This document shows positions 9,996 to 18,911 of a stretch of DNA of 64,000 bases, piece after piece (positions within the stretch are counted from its first letter, which is position 1; the number at the start of each line of letters is the position of its first letter). Source of the stretch: Pseudoalteromonas sp. R3 (GTDB taxonomy: Bacteria > Pseudomonadota > Gammaproteobacteria > Enterobacterales > Alteromonadaceae). The notes under the pieces were generated by a model. It was not told where the DNA came from, searched no databases, and was given only the letters and a program-made list of their open reading frames with translations. Both the position numbers and the translations under genes were made by a program. The stretch is from positions 2,418,001-2,482,000 of the forward strand of contig NZ_CP034835.1 of the NCBI RefSeq assembly GCF_004014715.1, read 5' to 3'.

Positions 9996-12900
9996 ATGCA
10001 TTTGGGTAGACGGTTAATCGCAATACAAACACTTTTGGTCTTGATGGCCGTCATACCTTCGCTTTGCTTTGGCAACATTCCCTTGCTTGCCAATCAATAC
10101 TCTCTGAAAAAGCTGACCGCTGAAGATGGGTTTGTCTCGTCAGAAATTTACTCCATTATTCAAGACCAACAAGGGCTACTCTGGTTTGGAACAGCAGAAA
10201 ATGGGGTCATGCGCTACGATGGTCGCAAAGTCACCCTGTTTGAGTTTGATGGCAAAAATGCAGGGGGCCTGTCCCATAATGACGCAGGGAACCTGATGCT
10301 GGACAGGAATGGAAACATTTGGATCGGGACCTGGGGTGGCGGCGCGAATCGCTATGATCCAAGAACAGGAAAATTTGAAAATTTTCTCCATGACCCCAAA
10401 CAAGCCGATTCAATTTCCGCCAACAGGATACAGTCTTTGTATCACGATCTGGATGGCTCTATCTGGCTGGGATCTTATGATAGTGGTCTCAACCGATACT
10501 TAGGGCAAGGTCAGTTTGAACACATCAAGAAAACTTCTGAGTCGGCCACTGGCCTTTCCCATAATCGGATCTGGGACATAGAAAATGACGGCAAGGACCG
10601 TATCTGGATTGCTACCAGCTATGGGTTAAATTTATACGATAAAACCACCAAAAGTTTCCATTACTTTTTTCCCGACTCAGCCAATATCACCCCAACCGGC
10701 ACAAATGAAATCCGCCATATTTTAAAGGCGTCTGACAACCAGCTTTATGTAGGCACACAACAAGGTCCATTCACATTTGACCCAGAAAGTGCTGATTTTA
10801 CCGAAATAGGACCACAAGATGGCAGTCATCTTGGCCAGGTAAACTCCATGATTGAAGATCAGGAGGGTTACATCTGGTTTGTTACCAGTAAAGGGGTATT
10901 CAGAAAAACCCCTTCAACTGATGAGTTAGTGCAACTAGACCTTGAGCATAGTCATGGCATGAGAATTATCTTTGAAGATAGTGCCAGAACGCTCTGGATA
11001 ACCAACGAAGTGCATGGCATTTTCAAACTGGTACCTCATCGCAAATTTAAGTCAATTAACAGCTCAAAACTACAGGCACCTAATGGCATTACCTCAGACA
11101 GTAACGGTGATCTGCTCATAGTAAACTCAAGGTCACACCTGTTAAAATGGGACGTGTCTTCGCAAACCTTGCGCACCCTGTCTGGCCCAATTTTTAACGA
11201 GTCAAATGGATTTAATGAAAACAGACTATTAGAGCGCCCTGTCTTGCATCTCGACACACGGGGTAACTTATGGGTTGCACAAGATGAAGGACTGGCGAAG
11301 TTTCATTTAGACTCGCTCGAGGCAGAGCTCATTCGTTATCCCAAGGATGACCCTAACCACCGAGAATTTAGGGAAATCAGAGCACTCGCCCTCGATAAGC
11401 AAGGCGATCTGTGGATAGGCACATATAAAAATGGCGTTTATATTTACAGCCCAGATAAAGGCACCTTCAGGCATCTTGACCCCTCCTATGGCTTATCTCA
11501 CCCAGAAGTTCTGACAATATACCAAGATAATTCACAGAATATGTGGGTTGGCACCGGCAATGGCGTTAATCTTTGGCTGGAAAAAGAACAAATATTTCAG
11601 CCGTTTACAAATAATATTTATCGAGAGGACAGCCTGCTTGGTAGTATTGTTCAGGATATTCATCAAACTCAGGACGGGCAAATCTGGATTGCCACTCAGC
11701 AAGGGCTTAACCTCTACCAGCCTCAGACCAATAACTTCGCGCACTTTAGCATGCAAAATGGCTTACCCAGCAATCTGATCCGTTCGATTTCGGATGACAT
11801 GCGAGGGAATCTATGGCTCACCACCAACAGAGGCATCACCAAGTTCTCACCAGCAGATGGTAAAGTCACTAATTTTGACAGCCACAATGGGCTGCTCGGA
11901 CTAAATTATTATCCGGATAGCCTGGTTAAAGGTAAGCACGATCTCTTATTTACCAGCAGTCAACGCGGCATCGAGTACTTTAGTACACGCCCTTTGCAGG
12001 CAAACCAAAAAGATCCTGCTCTGGTCCTTACCGGCTTTAACAAAATGGGGCAGCCCGTTAAATTGGACAGACCCTACTCCTATGTGACTGATATTTACCT
12101 TACATATCTCGATTACATATTCTCTCTGGAATTTTCAGTACTGGACTTTGTCTCGCCCAATAAGAATCTGTATGCCTATAAGCTTGAAGGTTACGATGAC
12201 AACTGGATAGAAATAGGCAACCGCAATAGCGCCTCTTTCACTAACTTAGATGGCGGGCATTATACCTTTCAGGTAAAAGCAACCAACAGCCGTGGCGAAT
12301 GGGGCTCAAGCATTCTGTCTGTTAACCTGCACGTGTCCCCGCCTCCGTGGAAAACTTGGTGGGCATACACTTTGTATGCATTGGCGTGTGCTCTGGTTAT
12401 TTTTAGCGTGATCTACTTGCGTACCCGACTACAAAAAGCGGAGATAGACCGCCAGAAGCAGTTTGTAATACAGCTTGAGGAGCAGGTCTCTGAGAAAACC
12501 GCCTCATTAAAATCACAAGCCACTGCGCTTGAGGCAGCACTGAAAAAAGCGGAAGAAGCCACCCGGCTTAAATCTGAGTTTTTGGCCAATATGAGTCACG
12601 AGATCAGGACACCCATGAATGGCGTTTTGGGCATGTTGGAGCTACTCAAACACAGCGAGTTAACACCCGAACAAGAACACTCGGTGGGGATTGCCAGCAA
12701 CAGTGCGCACTCCTTACTCAGCCTCATTAACGACATTCTTGATTTTTCAAAAATTGAGGCCGATAAACTCGAGCTGGAATTCATTGACTTTGATGTCAGG
12801 CAGCTGTTTGAACAGCTTGCAGAATCCATGGCTCTTGCAGCACAAACAAAGGGGATCGGCCTTGTTTTGGATCTGACCGGCATAGACGCACACATTATTA

Positions 12901-14138
12901 ATTCCGACCCAGGCAGGATCAGGCAAATTGCAGCCAATATCCTCAGTAACGCTATTAAATTTACAGAAGAAGGCGAAATTATCATTTCCGCCTCGCTAAA
13001 CCCTTCAGCCAGTGATGGCCAGTACACTCTCAGCTGTCAGATCCAGGACACCGGAATCGGGATTCCAGAAGACATGCTCTCGAGTCTGTTTGACTCCTTC
13101 ACCCAGGTTGATGCATCAACCACTAGAAAATACGGCGGTACCGGGCTTGGGCTGAGCATAACGAGAAGACTGTGCCAGCTGTTAGGGGGAGATGTTTACG
13201 TTTCTAGTAAAGTGGGTATTGGTAGCTGCTTTGAATTTACTTGTCTGGTATCCAAAAGCGATCAGCATCAGCAAAATTTACCGACATTTGATTCTACGAA
13301 TATTCGTGCGCTATTAGTTGACCCGGACACATCCAGTAATCAAGCCATCAAAAAGCAACTTGAACTTTGGCAGGTTAAGGTGAGTGTGGCAACGAACGCA
13401 GAAATAGCACTGCAAATACTGGCTGACAACACCATAGATATTGTCTTTTTTAACCGCTCACTTCCAACCATGAGTAGCGAGCTGATGGCCTGTGAGATAC
13501 GGAGAAACGCTGAACATAGTCGGTTAAAATTGATCATGATGACACTGCTGGATGAACAGTTCGAAGCCATTGAGTCCAGCTCAGAACAGCTGGACGGATA
13601 CTTCACCAAACCAGCAACACAAAGCGACCTCATCAAGGCGTTGTCTACCGTAAAGGCCAATACTGAGGCTGATCCTGACACTTCAGCCATTCAAAATACC
13701 CTTACTGATAGCGATATCTCAGCCCCTTGCTGGGCAAAACACACCCGCGTTTTACTCGTTGAAGATAACAAAGTTAATCAAATTGTAGCTGTACGTATCT
13801 TAGAGCATTTAGGGATATCAACTGACATTGCCGAAAACGGGTATGAAGCATTAGATAAATTGCGCGATGCTGATGACTCAACTCCATACACTATTGTACT
13901 GATGGACTGCCAGATGCCGAAAATGGATGGCTATGAGGCAACCCGCTGTATACGTTCGGCACAGGCTGGTAGTCACCAGGCAGATATTCCCATCATCGCC
14001 ATGACCGCCAATGCCATGCAAGGCGACAAACAAAAATGCCTGGATGCAGGTATGGATGATTACATAACCAAGCCCATAGAATCTGCCAAAGTTGCCGAAA
14101 AGCTTGAATACTGGATCACTAAAACAACGATAACCTGA
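9996..14138 (+). CDS. Hybrid histidine kinase with Reg_prop sensor, HisKA, HATPase and two receiver domains
   Basis: One-component-like hybrid sensor, about 1380 aa. Order: signal peptide (about 1-25), periplasmic two-component beta-propeller repeats (DxxGxLWFGT style, about 30-690), Y_Y_Y domain (about 700-775), transmembrane helix ([16 protein letters not shown]), short coiled coil, HisKA with phospho-His at about residue 868 ([10 protein letters not shown]), HATPase (GTGLGLSI), REC1 (about 1100-1215) and REC2 (about 1250-1375). REC2 keeps the phospho-Asp ([14 protein letters not shown], about residue 1304). REC1 has Asn in its place (FFNRSLP, about 1153). No HPt or DNA-binding domain is fused. 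Such sensors are common near polysaccharide-use genes, but none adjoins it. Start at 9996 ATG; a TTG at 9987 in frame is also possible and no clear RBS is visible. Confidence 0.92.
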   Translation: MHLGRRLIAIQTLLVLMAVIPSLCFGNIPLLANQYSLKKLTAEDGFVSSEIYSIIQDQQGLLWFGTAENGVMRYDGRKVTLFEFDGKNAGGLSHNDAGNLMLDRNGNIWIGTWGGGANRYDPRTGKFENFLHDPKQADSISANRIQSLYHDLDGSIWLGSYDSGLNRYLGQGQFEHIKKTSESATGLSHNRIWDIENDGKDRIWIATSYGLNLYDKTTKSFHYFFPDSANITPTGTNEIRHILKASDNQLYVGTQQGPFTFDPESADFTEIGPQDGSHLGQVNSMIEDQEGYIWFVTSKGVFRKTPSTDELVQLDLEHSHGMRIIFEDSARTLWITNEVHGIFKLVPHRKFKSINSSKLQAPNGITSDSNGDLLIVNSRSHLLKWDVSSQTLRTLSGPIFNESNGFNENRLLERPVLHLDTRGNLWVAQDEGLAKFHLDSLEAELIRYPKDDPNHREFREIRALALDKQGDLWIGTYKNGVYIYSPDKGTFRHLDPSYGLSHPEVLTIYQDNSQNMWVGTGNGVNLWLEKEQIFQPFTNNIYREDSLLGSIVQDIHQTQDGQIWIATQQGLNLYQPQTNNFAHFSMQNGLPSNLIRSISDDMRGNLWLTTNRGITKFSPADGKVTNFDSHNGLLGLNYYPDSLVKGKHDLLFTSSQRGIEYFSTRPLQANQKDPALVLTGFNKMGQPVKLDRPYSYVTDIYLTYLDYIFSLEFSVLDFVSPNKNLYAYKLEGYDDNWIEIGNRNSASFTNLDGGHYTFQVKATNSRGEWGSSILSVNLHVSPPPWKTWWAYTLYALACALVIFSVIYLRTRLQKAEIDRQKQFVIQLEEQVSEKTASLKSQATALEAALKKAEEATRLKSEFLANMSHEIRTPMNGVLGMLELLKHSELTPEQEHSVGIASNSAHSLLSLINDILDFSKIEADKLELEFIDFDVRQLFEQLAESMALAAQTKGIGLVLDLTGIDAHIINSDPGRIRQIAANILSNAIKFTEEGEIIISASLNPSASDGQYTLSCQIQDTGIGIPEDMLSSLFDSFTQVDASTTRKYGGTGLGLSITRRLCQLLGGDVYVSSKVGIGSCFEFTCLVSKSDQHQQNLPTFDSTNIRALLVDPDTSSNQAIKKQLELWQVKVSVATNAEIALQILADNTIDIVFFNRSLPTMSSELMACEIRRNAEHSRLKLIMMTLLDEQFEAIESSSEQLDGYFTKPATQSDLIKALSTVKANTEADPDTSAIQNTLTDSDISAPCWAKHTRVLLVEDNKVNQIVAVRILEHLGISTDIAENGYEALDKLRDADDSTPYTIVLMDCQMPKMDGYEATRCIRSAQAGSHQADIPIIAMTANAMQGDKQKCLDAGMDDYITKPIESAKVAEKLEYWITKTTIT

Positions 14139-14201
14139 TTAACGCACTGGCTTTGCTAATCTACGAATGAGCAGTATTGGGTTGAGTGGAGTTGCTCATT
14201 A

Positions 14202-14305
14202 ATGTCAGAGCAACACATTCAAAACGGACGAACCAAGCATTCGGAATGCTAAAATGAGGAAAAGAGCACACGAGATAGCGAAAAGCCGCTATCTCGCAGC
14301 CCTAC
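14202..14305. repeat. Dispersed ~105 bp hairpin repeat, copy 1
   Basis: Starts ATGTCAGAGCAACACATT and ends CGCAGCCCTAC. Shares its two ends and general layout with 19821-19925. Contains a perfect 9 bp hairpin (GAGATAGCG / CGCTATCTC with a 6 nt loop) at about 14272-14295. Its last bases overlap the stop codon of the TerB-like gene. Function unknown. Confidence 0.6.
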
Positions 14306-14829
14306 CATTTTGATGGACGCACAGTAGGTAATCCCTTCAGAACTTTTTTCATGTACTCAGCTTGCTTACCAGATGGCGAACCGTCAATATCAGCAACCCT
14401 CTGTAAAAGATCTTTTATAGAATCTACCTGATTTGGTTTGAATTGGTCATAAGCCCTCTCCAAACTTCTTGCTGGGTTTGAGAAAAACTCCTGACCATTA
14501 CCTATAAGATACACACTGGAGGTGAGCATATCTTTTGCTTCCCCAGGGCTAAGGTGAAACTCTTGCTCAAACACCTCAAGGATTGCCGACTTTTGAGTAG
14601 CGGTGATATCTCCATCCACTTTTGCCACCCCTGTTACCAGCAAACCCGCAACATCCAACGGAGAGTCCAGTTTGAAAACAGGGTTAAGATCGTGGTTTTT
14701 GCGAAAAGTCCTGCGGCGGTGCCATGAAAAAGGATTAAGCCAGCCCAAATCAATTCCAGAATCGTTGAGTCGATTAGCCAAAATTAAAATTGTAATGATT
14801 GCTCCGAGCAAACCTAAGATAATGTGCAT
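14302..14829 (-). CDS. TerB/DjlA-like domain protein with N-terminal membrane anchor
   Basis: A 175 aa protein: transmembrane helix at residues 3-18, basic linker (FSWHRRRTFRKNHDLNP), then an all-helical TerB-like domain (VAGLLVTGVAKVDGDITATQ, acidic metal-site-like residues). TerB-like folds occur in tellurite resistance, DnaJ co-chaperones and many defence-linked genes. No ter operon is nearby, so a direct role in tellurite resistance is unsupported. Start supported by AGGAGAA 9 nt upstream. It lies at the left edge of the repeat-rich accessory block. Confidence 0.6.
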   Translation of the reverse strand: MHIILGLLGAIITILILANRLNDSGIDLGWLNPFSWHRRRTFRKNHDLNPVFKLDSPLDVAGLLVTGVAKVDGDITATQKSAILEVFEQEFHLSPGEAKDMLTSSVYLIGNGQEFFSNPARSLERAYDQFKPNQVDSIKDLLQRVADIDGSPSGKQAEYMKKVLKGLPTVRPSKW

Positions 14830-15172
14830 TGTTAAAAATTCTCCTTTTTTGGCTAACAGATAATTCGACTCCCTTCTTCCTGCTATGCATTACTGGTCAG
14901 CTTTTATGATTGGAGTCAGACAGTTGTGAACAATAATACAGTGAACGGTATTGATTTGGCAAAAGTTGTTTTGCAGGTTGGCGTGTACGCAAACATTTAG
15001 GTGGGTTCGAATGCAGAGGTAATATCGCAAGCTTTTACACCATGGTTGCCCCCCTTGAAACAACAAAAATTCATATGGTATTCTTTTTGGCTGGTTTAGA
15101 ATGGATGTTGAAAATTTCAGGTGTTCGTCACTATGGGTGGCAGGCCTCTTACAGAGGGAAGTTTCCGGGTCA
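14830..15172. other. Gene-free stretch upstream of truncated response regulator
   Basis: Divergent intergenic space between the TerB-like gene and the response regulator fragment. I see no RNA gene, terminator or convincing open frame. Confidence 0.4.
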
Positions 15173-15475
15173 ATGAAATACAATACTCGTATTATTTATG
15201 TTGAAGATGAGCAAGAGACCGCTGATATAGTCAGCGCCTATCTAGCGCACGCAGGTTATTGTGTATCTCACTTAACCACTCATAAAAGTGCGCAAAAAGC
15301 TTTATACGAAGAGAATTTTGACTTGGCCATTCTGGATATTGTGCTGCCTGATGGCAGTGGTCTGGAGCTACTACAAAATGCCGTAGCGCAAGGTGTGCCA
15401 AGTATTTTGTTGTCGGCGAAAAAATCCGAATCAGAGCGCATAGAAGGGTTCAGATTAGGGGCGGTAAATTGGTAG
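15173..15475 (+). pseudogene. Response regulator remnant (OmpR-type receiver domain only)
   Basis: A 100 aa receiver domain with intact acidic pocket (YVEDEQ), phospho-Asp (LAILDIVLPDGSG) and switch Lys region (LLSAKKSESERIEGF). It breaks off at GFRLGA, where full OmpR-type regulators continue with DDYxxKPF and a winged-helix DNA-binding domain. After GA come only VNW and a stop, then mobile-element-like sequence with a degenerate end (AGACATCCA) and, 120 bp on, the TGGGTGTCCG motif. No piece of the missing effector domain is found downstream. The simplest reading is truncation by insertion/deletion linked to the REP-type elements. Start at 15173 is the ATG before KYNTRIIYVEDE; no strong RBS. 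Confidence 0.7.
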
Positions 15476-15600
15476 ACATCCATTACTAAATTCACAAATT
15501 TTTCCTCTCGCATTGACCCAACAGAACCCATACAAGGCACATGCAACATTGGATACTTACATAGCAACTCGTAACGAGAACTGATAACGCTGGGTGTCCG
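15473..15600. repeat. Probable solo REP-type element inside the response regulator gene
   Basis: Begins near AGACATCCA (a degenerate GGACACCCA) and ends with AACGCTGGGTGTCCG at 15586-15600, the same right end seen after the transposase. About 128 bp with no coding content. Confidence 0.45.
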
Positions 15601-15665
15601 TATTTTTCTATTCGGCTAAAAGACGCTTTCAGTTTCTTTATAGGTTGTGTTATGGGAATTATAAA

Positions 15666-16295
15666 TTATTTGATGTCATCCACATGTCCTTTAGTAGTCC
15701 CAGTTTTCTTTGGTCTGTTTTTCTTTCTCAGGAATCCAGCCAAAGCAAGAAACTGTATTTTAGTCACTTTCCCTTTCTTCCAACCCCTTGTCTTCACTTG
15801 ATTTTCTACATATTTGTTATAAATAGGATGCGCCCATCCTTTTTTTATATGAGCACGTTTACCTTTATCCAAAGCTTTTATTCGAAGATGGTGTGTTTTC
15901 GGTCGTCCTGATGGCATCATCATCCCATTATGAACTCCATTAGCCCATGCTTCGGGAATGCCATAGCTATCACATATCGCAGCAGGGATAAGATGCTGTG
16001 CTTCACGACCTCGTTTCCAATCTTTAAATGCTTGCTTCTTGTGGCTTAAGGAATATCTCGCTTTCGCTAACTTGGCTGAGTTTCCATAATTTCCTTTAAC
16101 CAACTGAGCCGGAATATTTCTCGGCTGATTAGAAAAAGAGGATAACAGATCGTCTTTCAGTTTTCTTTGTGCAACAGCCTCAGGTCTATTATCCACAAGC
16201 CCAAAACCTTTTTTTAGAACAATTTTCTTCTGACTAACACTGTTAGCAATCGCCCTACTTCTATTTTCTTTTGGCTTCTCTACTTGTGAATACAT
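15666..16295 (-). CDS. Putative AHH/HNH-fold nuclease effector with DNRPEAVAQRK leader
   Basis: A 209 aa basic protein with two recognisable parts. The N-terminus (EKPKENRSRAIANSV, then GFGLVDNRPEAVAQRKL at residues 30-46) is a leader I know from many marine gammaproteobacterial proteins that carry DUF4157 or toxin domains. The C-terminal part resembles AHH-type nucleases of the HNH/Endo VII superfamily: EAQHLIP (98-104), NGMMMP (123-128), then H149 and HPIYN (156-160). No immunity gene is adjacent. It is flanked by outward-facing copies of the REP-type end motif (TGGGTGTCC at 15591, GGACACCCA at 16464). RBS AAGGG lies about 8 nt upstream of the ATG. Function as a delivered DNase is inference. 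Confidence 0.6.
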   Translation of the reverse strand: MYSQVEKPKENRSRAIANSVSQKKIVLKKGFGLVDNRPEAVAQRKLKDDLLSSFSNQPRNIPAQLVKGNYGNSAKLAKARYSLSHKKQAFKDWKRGREAQHLIPAAICDSYGIPEAWANGVHNGMMMPSGRPKTHHLRIKALDKGKRAHIKKGWAHPIYNKYVENQVKTRGWKKGKVTKIQFLALAGFLRKKNRPKKTGTTKGHVDDIK

Positions 16296-16463
16296 ATCTC
16301 AACCCTTTTTCGTTTTCTTTAGTGGTTGTTAAAGGCTATATTCAGTTCCATATAACTTGCCCTTAAAAGCCACAGTGGTTTTTGTTTTCGACTGTATCGT
16401 TACTTTTACTGGCCTTTATCGCCTTGATTTGGCTGGCTGTGGATATGACGGACAGGATATGAC

Positions 16464-16486
16464 GGACACCCATTCCAAAACTTGTC
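16464..16486 (+). repeat. Left-end REP-type motif of the transposase element
   Basis: GGACACCCATTCCAAAACTTG begins 79 nt upstream of the transposase start. Near copies of this longer sequence occur at 19192-19212 and 19250-19270. Confidence 0.6.
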
Positions 16487-16542
16487 GCTCTTACTTCTAC
16501 CATCTATGCTTTTAACCTGCTCCAAGGATAAGGACGAACCCA

Positions 16543-17514
16543 ATGCCAAAGGCACGGAAAAGCCAGGTCAGCTTAGTTGACACAAAATACTACCATTGCA
16601 TCTCTCGCTGCGTAAGGCGTGCCTTTTTATGCGGTCAGGACCCATTAACAGGCCAATCTTATGAACATCGCCGTGAATGGGTTGAAGAAAAATTACTTCT
16701 GCTAGCAAGCATTTTCTGCATTGATATTTGCGCTTACGCTGTAATGAGCAACCATACTCACATCGTTTTGTATGTAGACGATAAAAAGGCAAATCGATTG
16801 CATGACAAAGCCATCGTCATACGCTGGCACAAGTTGTTTAAGGGAAACTGGCTGACACACAAATTCATGGAAGGTAACGAACTCACTCTGTCCGAACGCA
16901 TTATGCTCGACGATATTATCGACAAATATCGCGAAAGACTGGCCAGTATCAGCTGGTTTATGCGCGTACTGAACGAAGACATTGCCCGCCGTGCGAATAA
17001 AGAAGATGGCTGCAAAGGCCGGTTCTGGGAAGGCAGGTTTAAATCCCAGGCATTGCTCGATGAAGCCGCCCTTGCCGCCTGTATGGCCTATGTAGACCTC
17101 AACCCTATCAGGGCCAAAATGGCCGCCACACCAGAAACCTCTAAATTCACCAGTATCAAAAAACGCATTGAACACGCACAGCAAGGTAAACAACCAAAGA
17201 GCCTTCTGCGCTTTGCTGGTAACCCCAGACAAAACATGCCCAAAGGTTTGCCCTTTGAGCTTAAATACTACATTGAACTGGTTGAACTCACAGGCCGATG
17301 TATTCGAGCTGACAAACGAGGTCATATCTGCGATGCCCAGCCTATTCTCGCCAGATTGCAAATAGAACCTGAAAACTGGCTCAAACTCACCACGCGATTT
17401 ACCAAAGTATTCCACGGTGCAGTCGGCAAGCGCCATGCGTTGACTGAATTTTGTGAACACCTGCAAAAAAAGCGACGCCCCAATCTGGCTAATTGTGAGC
17501 GCTTATTGGGCTAG
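16543..17514 (+). CDS. Y1 (IS200-like / REP-associated) transposase
   Basis: HUH-type tyrosine transposase, 323 aa, nicking and joining single-stranded DNA at hairpin ends. The HUH motif is in AVMSNHTHIVLYV (His71 and His73), followed by the helix region SRRANK-like ARRANKEDGCKGRFWEGRF and the conserved ACMAYVDLNPIRA segment. The C-terminal 130 aa is a basic extension typical of this larger marine Y1 group. Flanked on the left by GGACACCCA (16464) and on the right by TGGGTGTCTG (17707). Appears intact. Many solo copies of its ends lie nearby, consistent with a REP-associated (RAYT-like) transposase acting in trans. The C-terminal half is duplicated immediately downstream. Confidence 0.85.
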   Translation: MPKARKSQVSLVDTKYYHCISRCVRRAFLCGQDPLTGQSYEHRREWVEEKLLLLASIFCIDICAYAVMSNHTHIVLYVDDKKANRLHDKAIVIRWHKLFKGNWLTHKFMEGNELTLSERIMLDDIIDKYRERLASISWFMRVLNEDIARRANKEDGCKGRFWEGRFKSQALLDEAALAACMAYVDLNPIRAKMAATPETSKFTSIKKRIEHAQQGKQPKSLLRFAGNPRQNMPKGLPFELKYYIELVELTGRCIRADKRGHICDAQPILARLQIEPENWLKLTTRFTKVFHGAVGKRHALTEFCEHLQKKRRPNLANCERLLG

Positions 17515-17724
17515 TATTGCCTTTATCCTGAGCTCACGTGATGACTGCCGTACCAGGGCTGTGCTTGAGCGTGCCCAGAAATATCAAATAGCTGTTGTTT
17601 CAACTGAGATTGCTCATCAATGAGTTCCGACTCTGTGGTTTATCGCTTCTTTCTTTCTCAACATCGCAGTCATTCTTCAAGGGCCCACAAAAGGAACGAA
17701 CAACGCTGGGTGTCTGTGCTTTTC
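17107..17724 (+). repeat. 618 bp tandem duplication, copy A (transposase 3' half plus right end)
   Basis: Runs from ATCAGGGCCAAAATGG within the transposase gene, through its stop codon, to TGGGTGTCTGTGCTTTTC. Copy B starts directly after it at 17725. The stop codons of the two copies are exactly 618 bp apart. Confidence 0.85.
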
Positions 17725-18132
17725 ATCAGGGCCAAAATGGACGCCACACCAGAAACCTCTGAATTCACCAGTATCAAAAAACGCATTGAACACGCACAGC
17801 AAGGTAAACAACCAAAGAGCCTTCTGCGCTTTGCTGGTAACCCCAGACAAAACATGCCCAAAGGTTTGCCCTTTGAGCTTAAATACTACATTGAACTGGT
17901 TGAACTCACAGGCCGATGTATTCGAGCTGACAAACGAGGTCATATCTGCGATGCTCAGCCTATTCTCGCCAGATTGCAAATAGAGCCTGAAAACTGGCTC
18001 AAACTCACCACGCGATTTACCAAAGTATTCCACGGTGCAGTCGGCAAGCGCCATGCGTTGACTGAATTTTGTGAGCACCTGCAAAAAAAGCGACGACCTA
18101 ATCTGGCTAATTGTGAGCGCTTATTGGGCTAG
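17725..18132 (+). pseudogene. Transposase C-terminal fragment (duplicate)
   Basis: Encodes about 135 residues matching residues 189-323 of the upstream transposase with few changes and the same stop. It lacks the HUH motif and catalytic region. The open frame runs back to an ATG at 17620 through the copy A right end, giving a 170 aa chimeric frame without RBS support. Not expected to be active. Confidence 0.8.
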
Positions 18133-18348
18133 TATTGCCTTTATCCTGAGCTCACGTGATGACTGTCGTACCAGGGCTGTGCTTGAGCGTGCCCAGAAAT
18201 ATCAAATAGCTGTTGTTTCAACTGAAATTGCTCATCAATGAGTTCCGACTCTGTGGTTTATCGCTTCTTTCTTTCTCAACATCACAGTCGCAGTCATCCT
18301 TCAAGGACCCACAAAAGGAATGTGTAACGTTGGGTGTCTGTGCTTTTA
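17725..18348 (+). repeat. 618 bp tandem duplication, copy B
   Basis: Near-identical to copy A with scattered substitutions (GCCGCC to GACGCC early on) and one 6 nt insertion (an extra CAGTCG) near 18290. Ends with TGGGTGTCTGTGCTTTT followed by two more end motifs. Confidence 0.85.
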
Positions 18349-18578
18349 TTGGGTGTCCACGCACTTGTTTTTTATTAGGTGTCCACGCACTTGTTTTCCA
18401 AAGATGGGGCTGATTTTGTAATGAGTAAGCCCGTTCTTTTCGTACAACTTTGAATTAGCAGTGCCTAGCGATATATCCATATGACAGTTAACGCTCGCAG
18501 AACCCGAACAACAAGTACTTTAACCGCCTGTTTTTCGCGGCCATTTCTTGCTGCTTCAGGTTGCTACATTTATTGTAT
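18133..18578. other. Intergenic block with three REP-type end motifs
   Basis: Contains TGGGTGTCTG (18331), TGGGTGTCC (18350) and TAGGTGTCC (18376), the last two each followed by ACGCACTTGTTTT. No credible gene. Confidence 0.6.
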
Positions 18579-18911
18579 TTATTCGTGCATTATGATGTAA
18601 GAAATAGTTGAATAATTTGGAATTGTATTGCAGGTATAGTTTTTGTTTTGATCTGAGACGTAGACTTGAATTTTCCTATTCGCTGCTTTCGCAGCCAAAA
18701 GCATAGATGAGCCTAGGTCAGTGCGTGCACACATCCAAGGGTTTGAACCTGAGTTGGTTTTGAAAGCCAGTTGTCGCTTGCCATTTGCATCGGTACAACC
18801 GGAGTGATCTGCCATTAGAAAGACAATATTCCCGTGGCATGGAATATCACCCGCTAGTGATAGTGATGAATACAGAGTTAAAAATATAACTATTAATGTT
18901 GTCTTCTTCAT
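18579..18911 (-). CDS. Small secreted cysteine-containing protein
   Basis: A 110 aa protein with a clear signal peptide (MKKTTLIVIFLTLYSSLSLAG). The mature part of about 90 aa has four Cys (IPCHG, SGCTD, WMCARTD, YTCNT), suggesting two disulfides. The central segment SSMLLAAKAANRKIQVYV resembles a family of small secreted proteins of unknown function in Vibrio and relatives. An RBS-like AGGTAGAAAAATG context precedes the ATG. No partner gene. Located inside the repeat-rich block, so it may be part of horizontally acquired content. Confidence 0.6.
   Translation of the reverse strand: MKKTTLIVIFLTLYSSLSLAGDIPCHGNIVFLMADHSGCTDANGKRQLAFKTNSGSNPWMCARTDLGSSMLLAAKAANRKIQVYVSDQNKNYTCNTIPNYSTISYIIMHE

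Noticed and set aside
14302..14829. Tellurite resistance operon
   Set aside because: Only a TerB-like fold is present, with no other ter genes.
16702..17466. 254 aa ORF on the minus strand inside the transposase
   Set aside because: Antisense shadow of the transposase; also mirrored in the duplicate.
17620..18132. 170 aa ORF covering the duplicated transposase end
   Set aside because: It is a chimeric frame made by the tandem duplication, with no RBS and no catalytic part.
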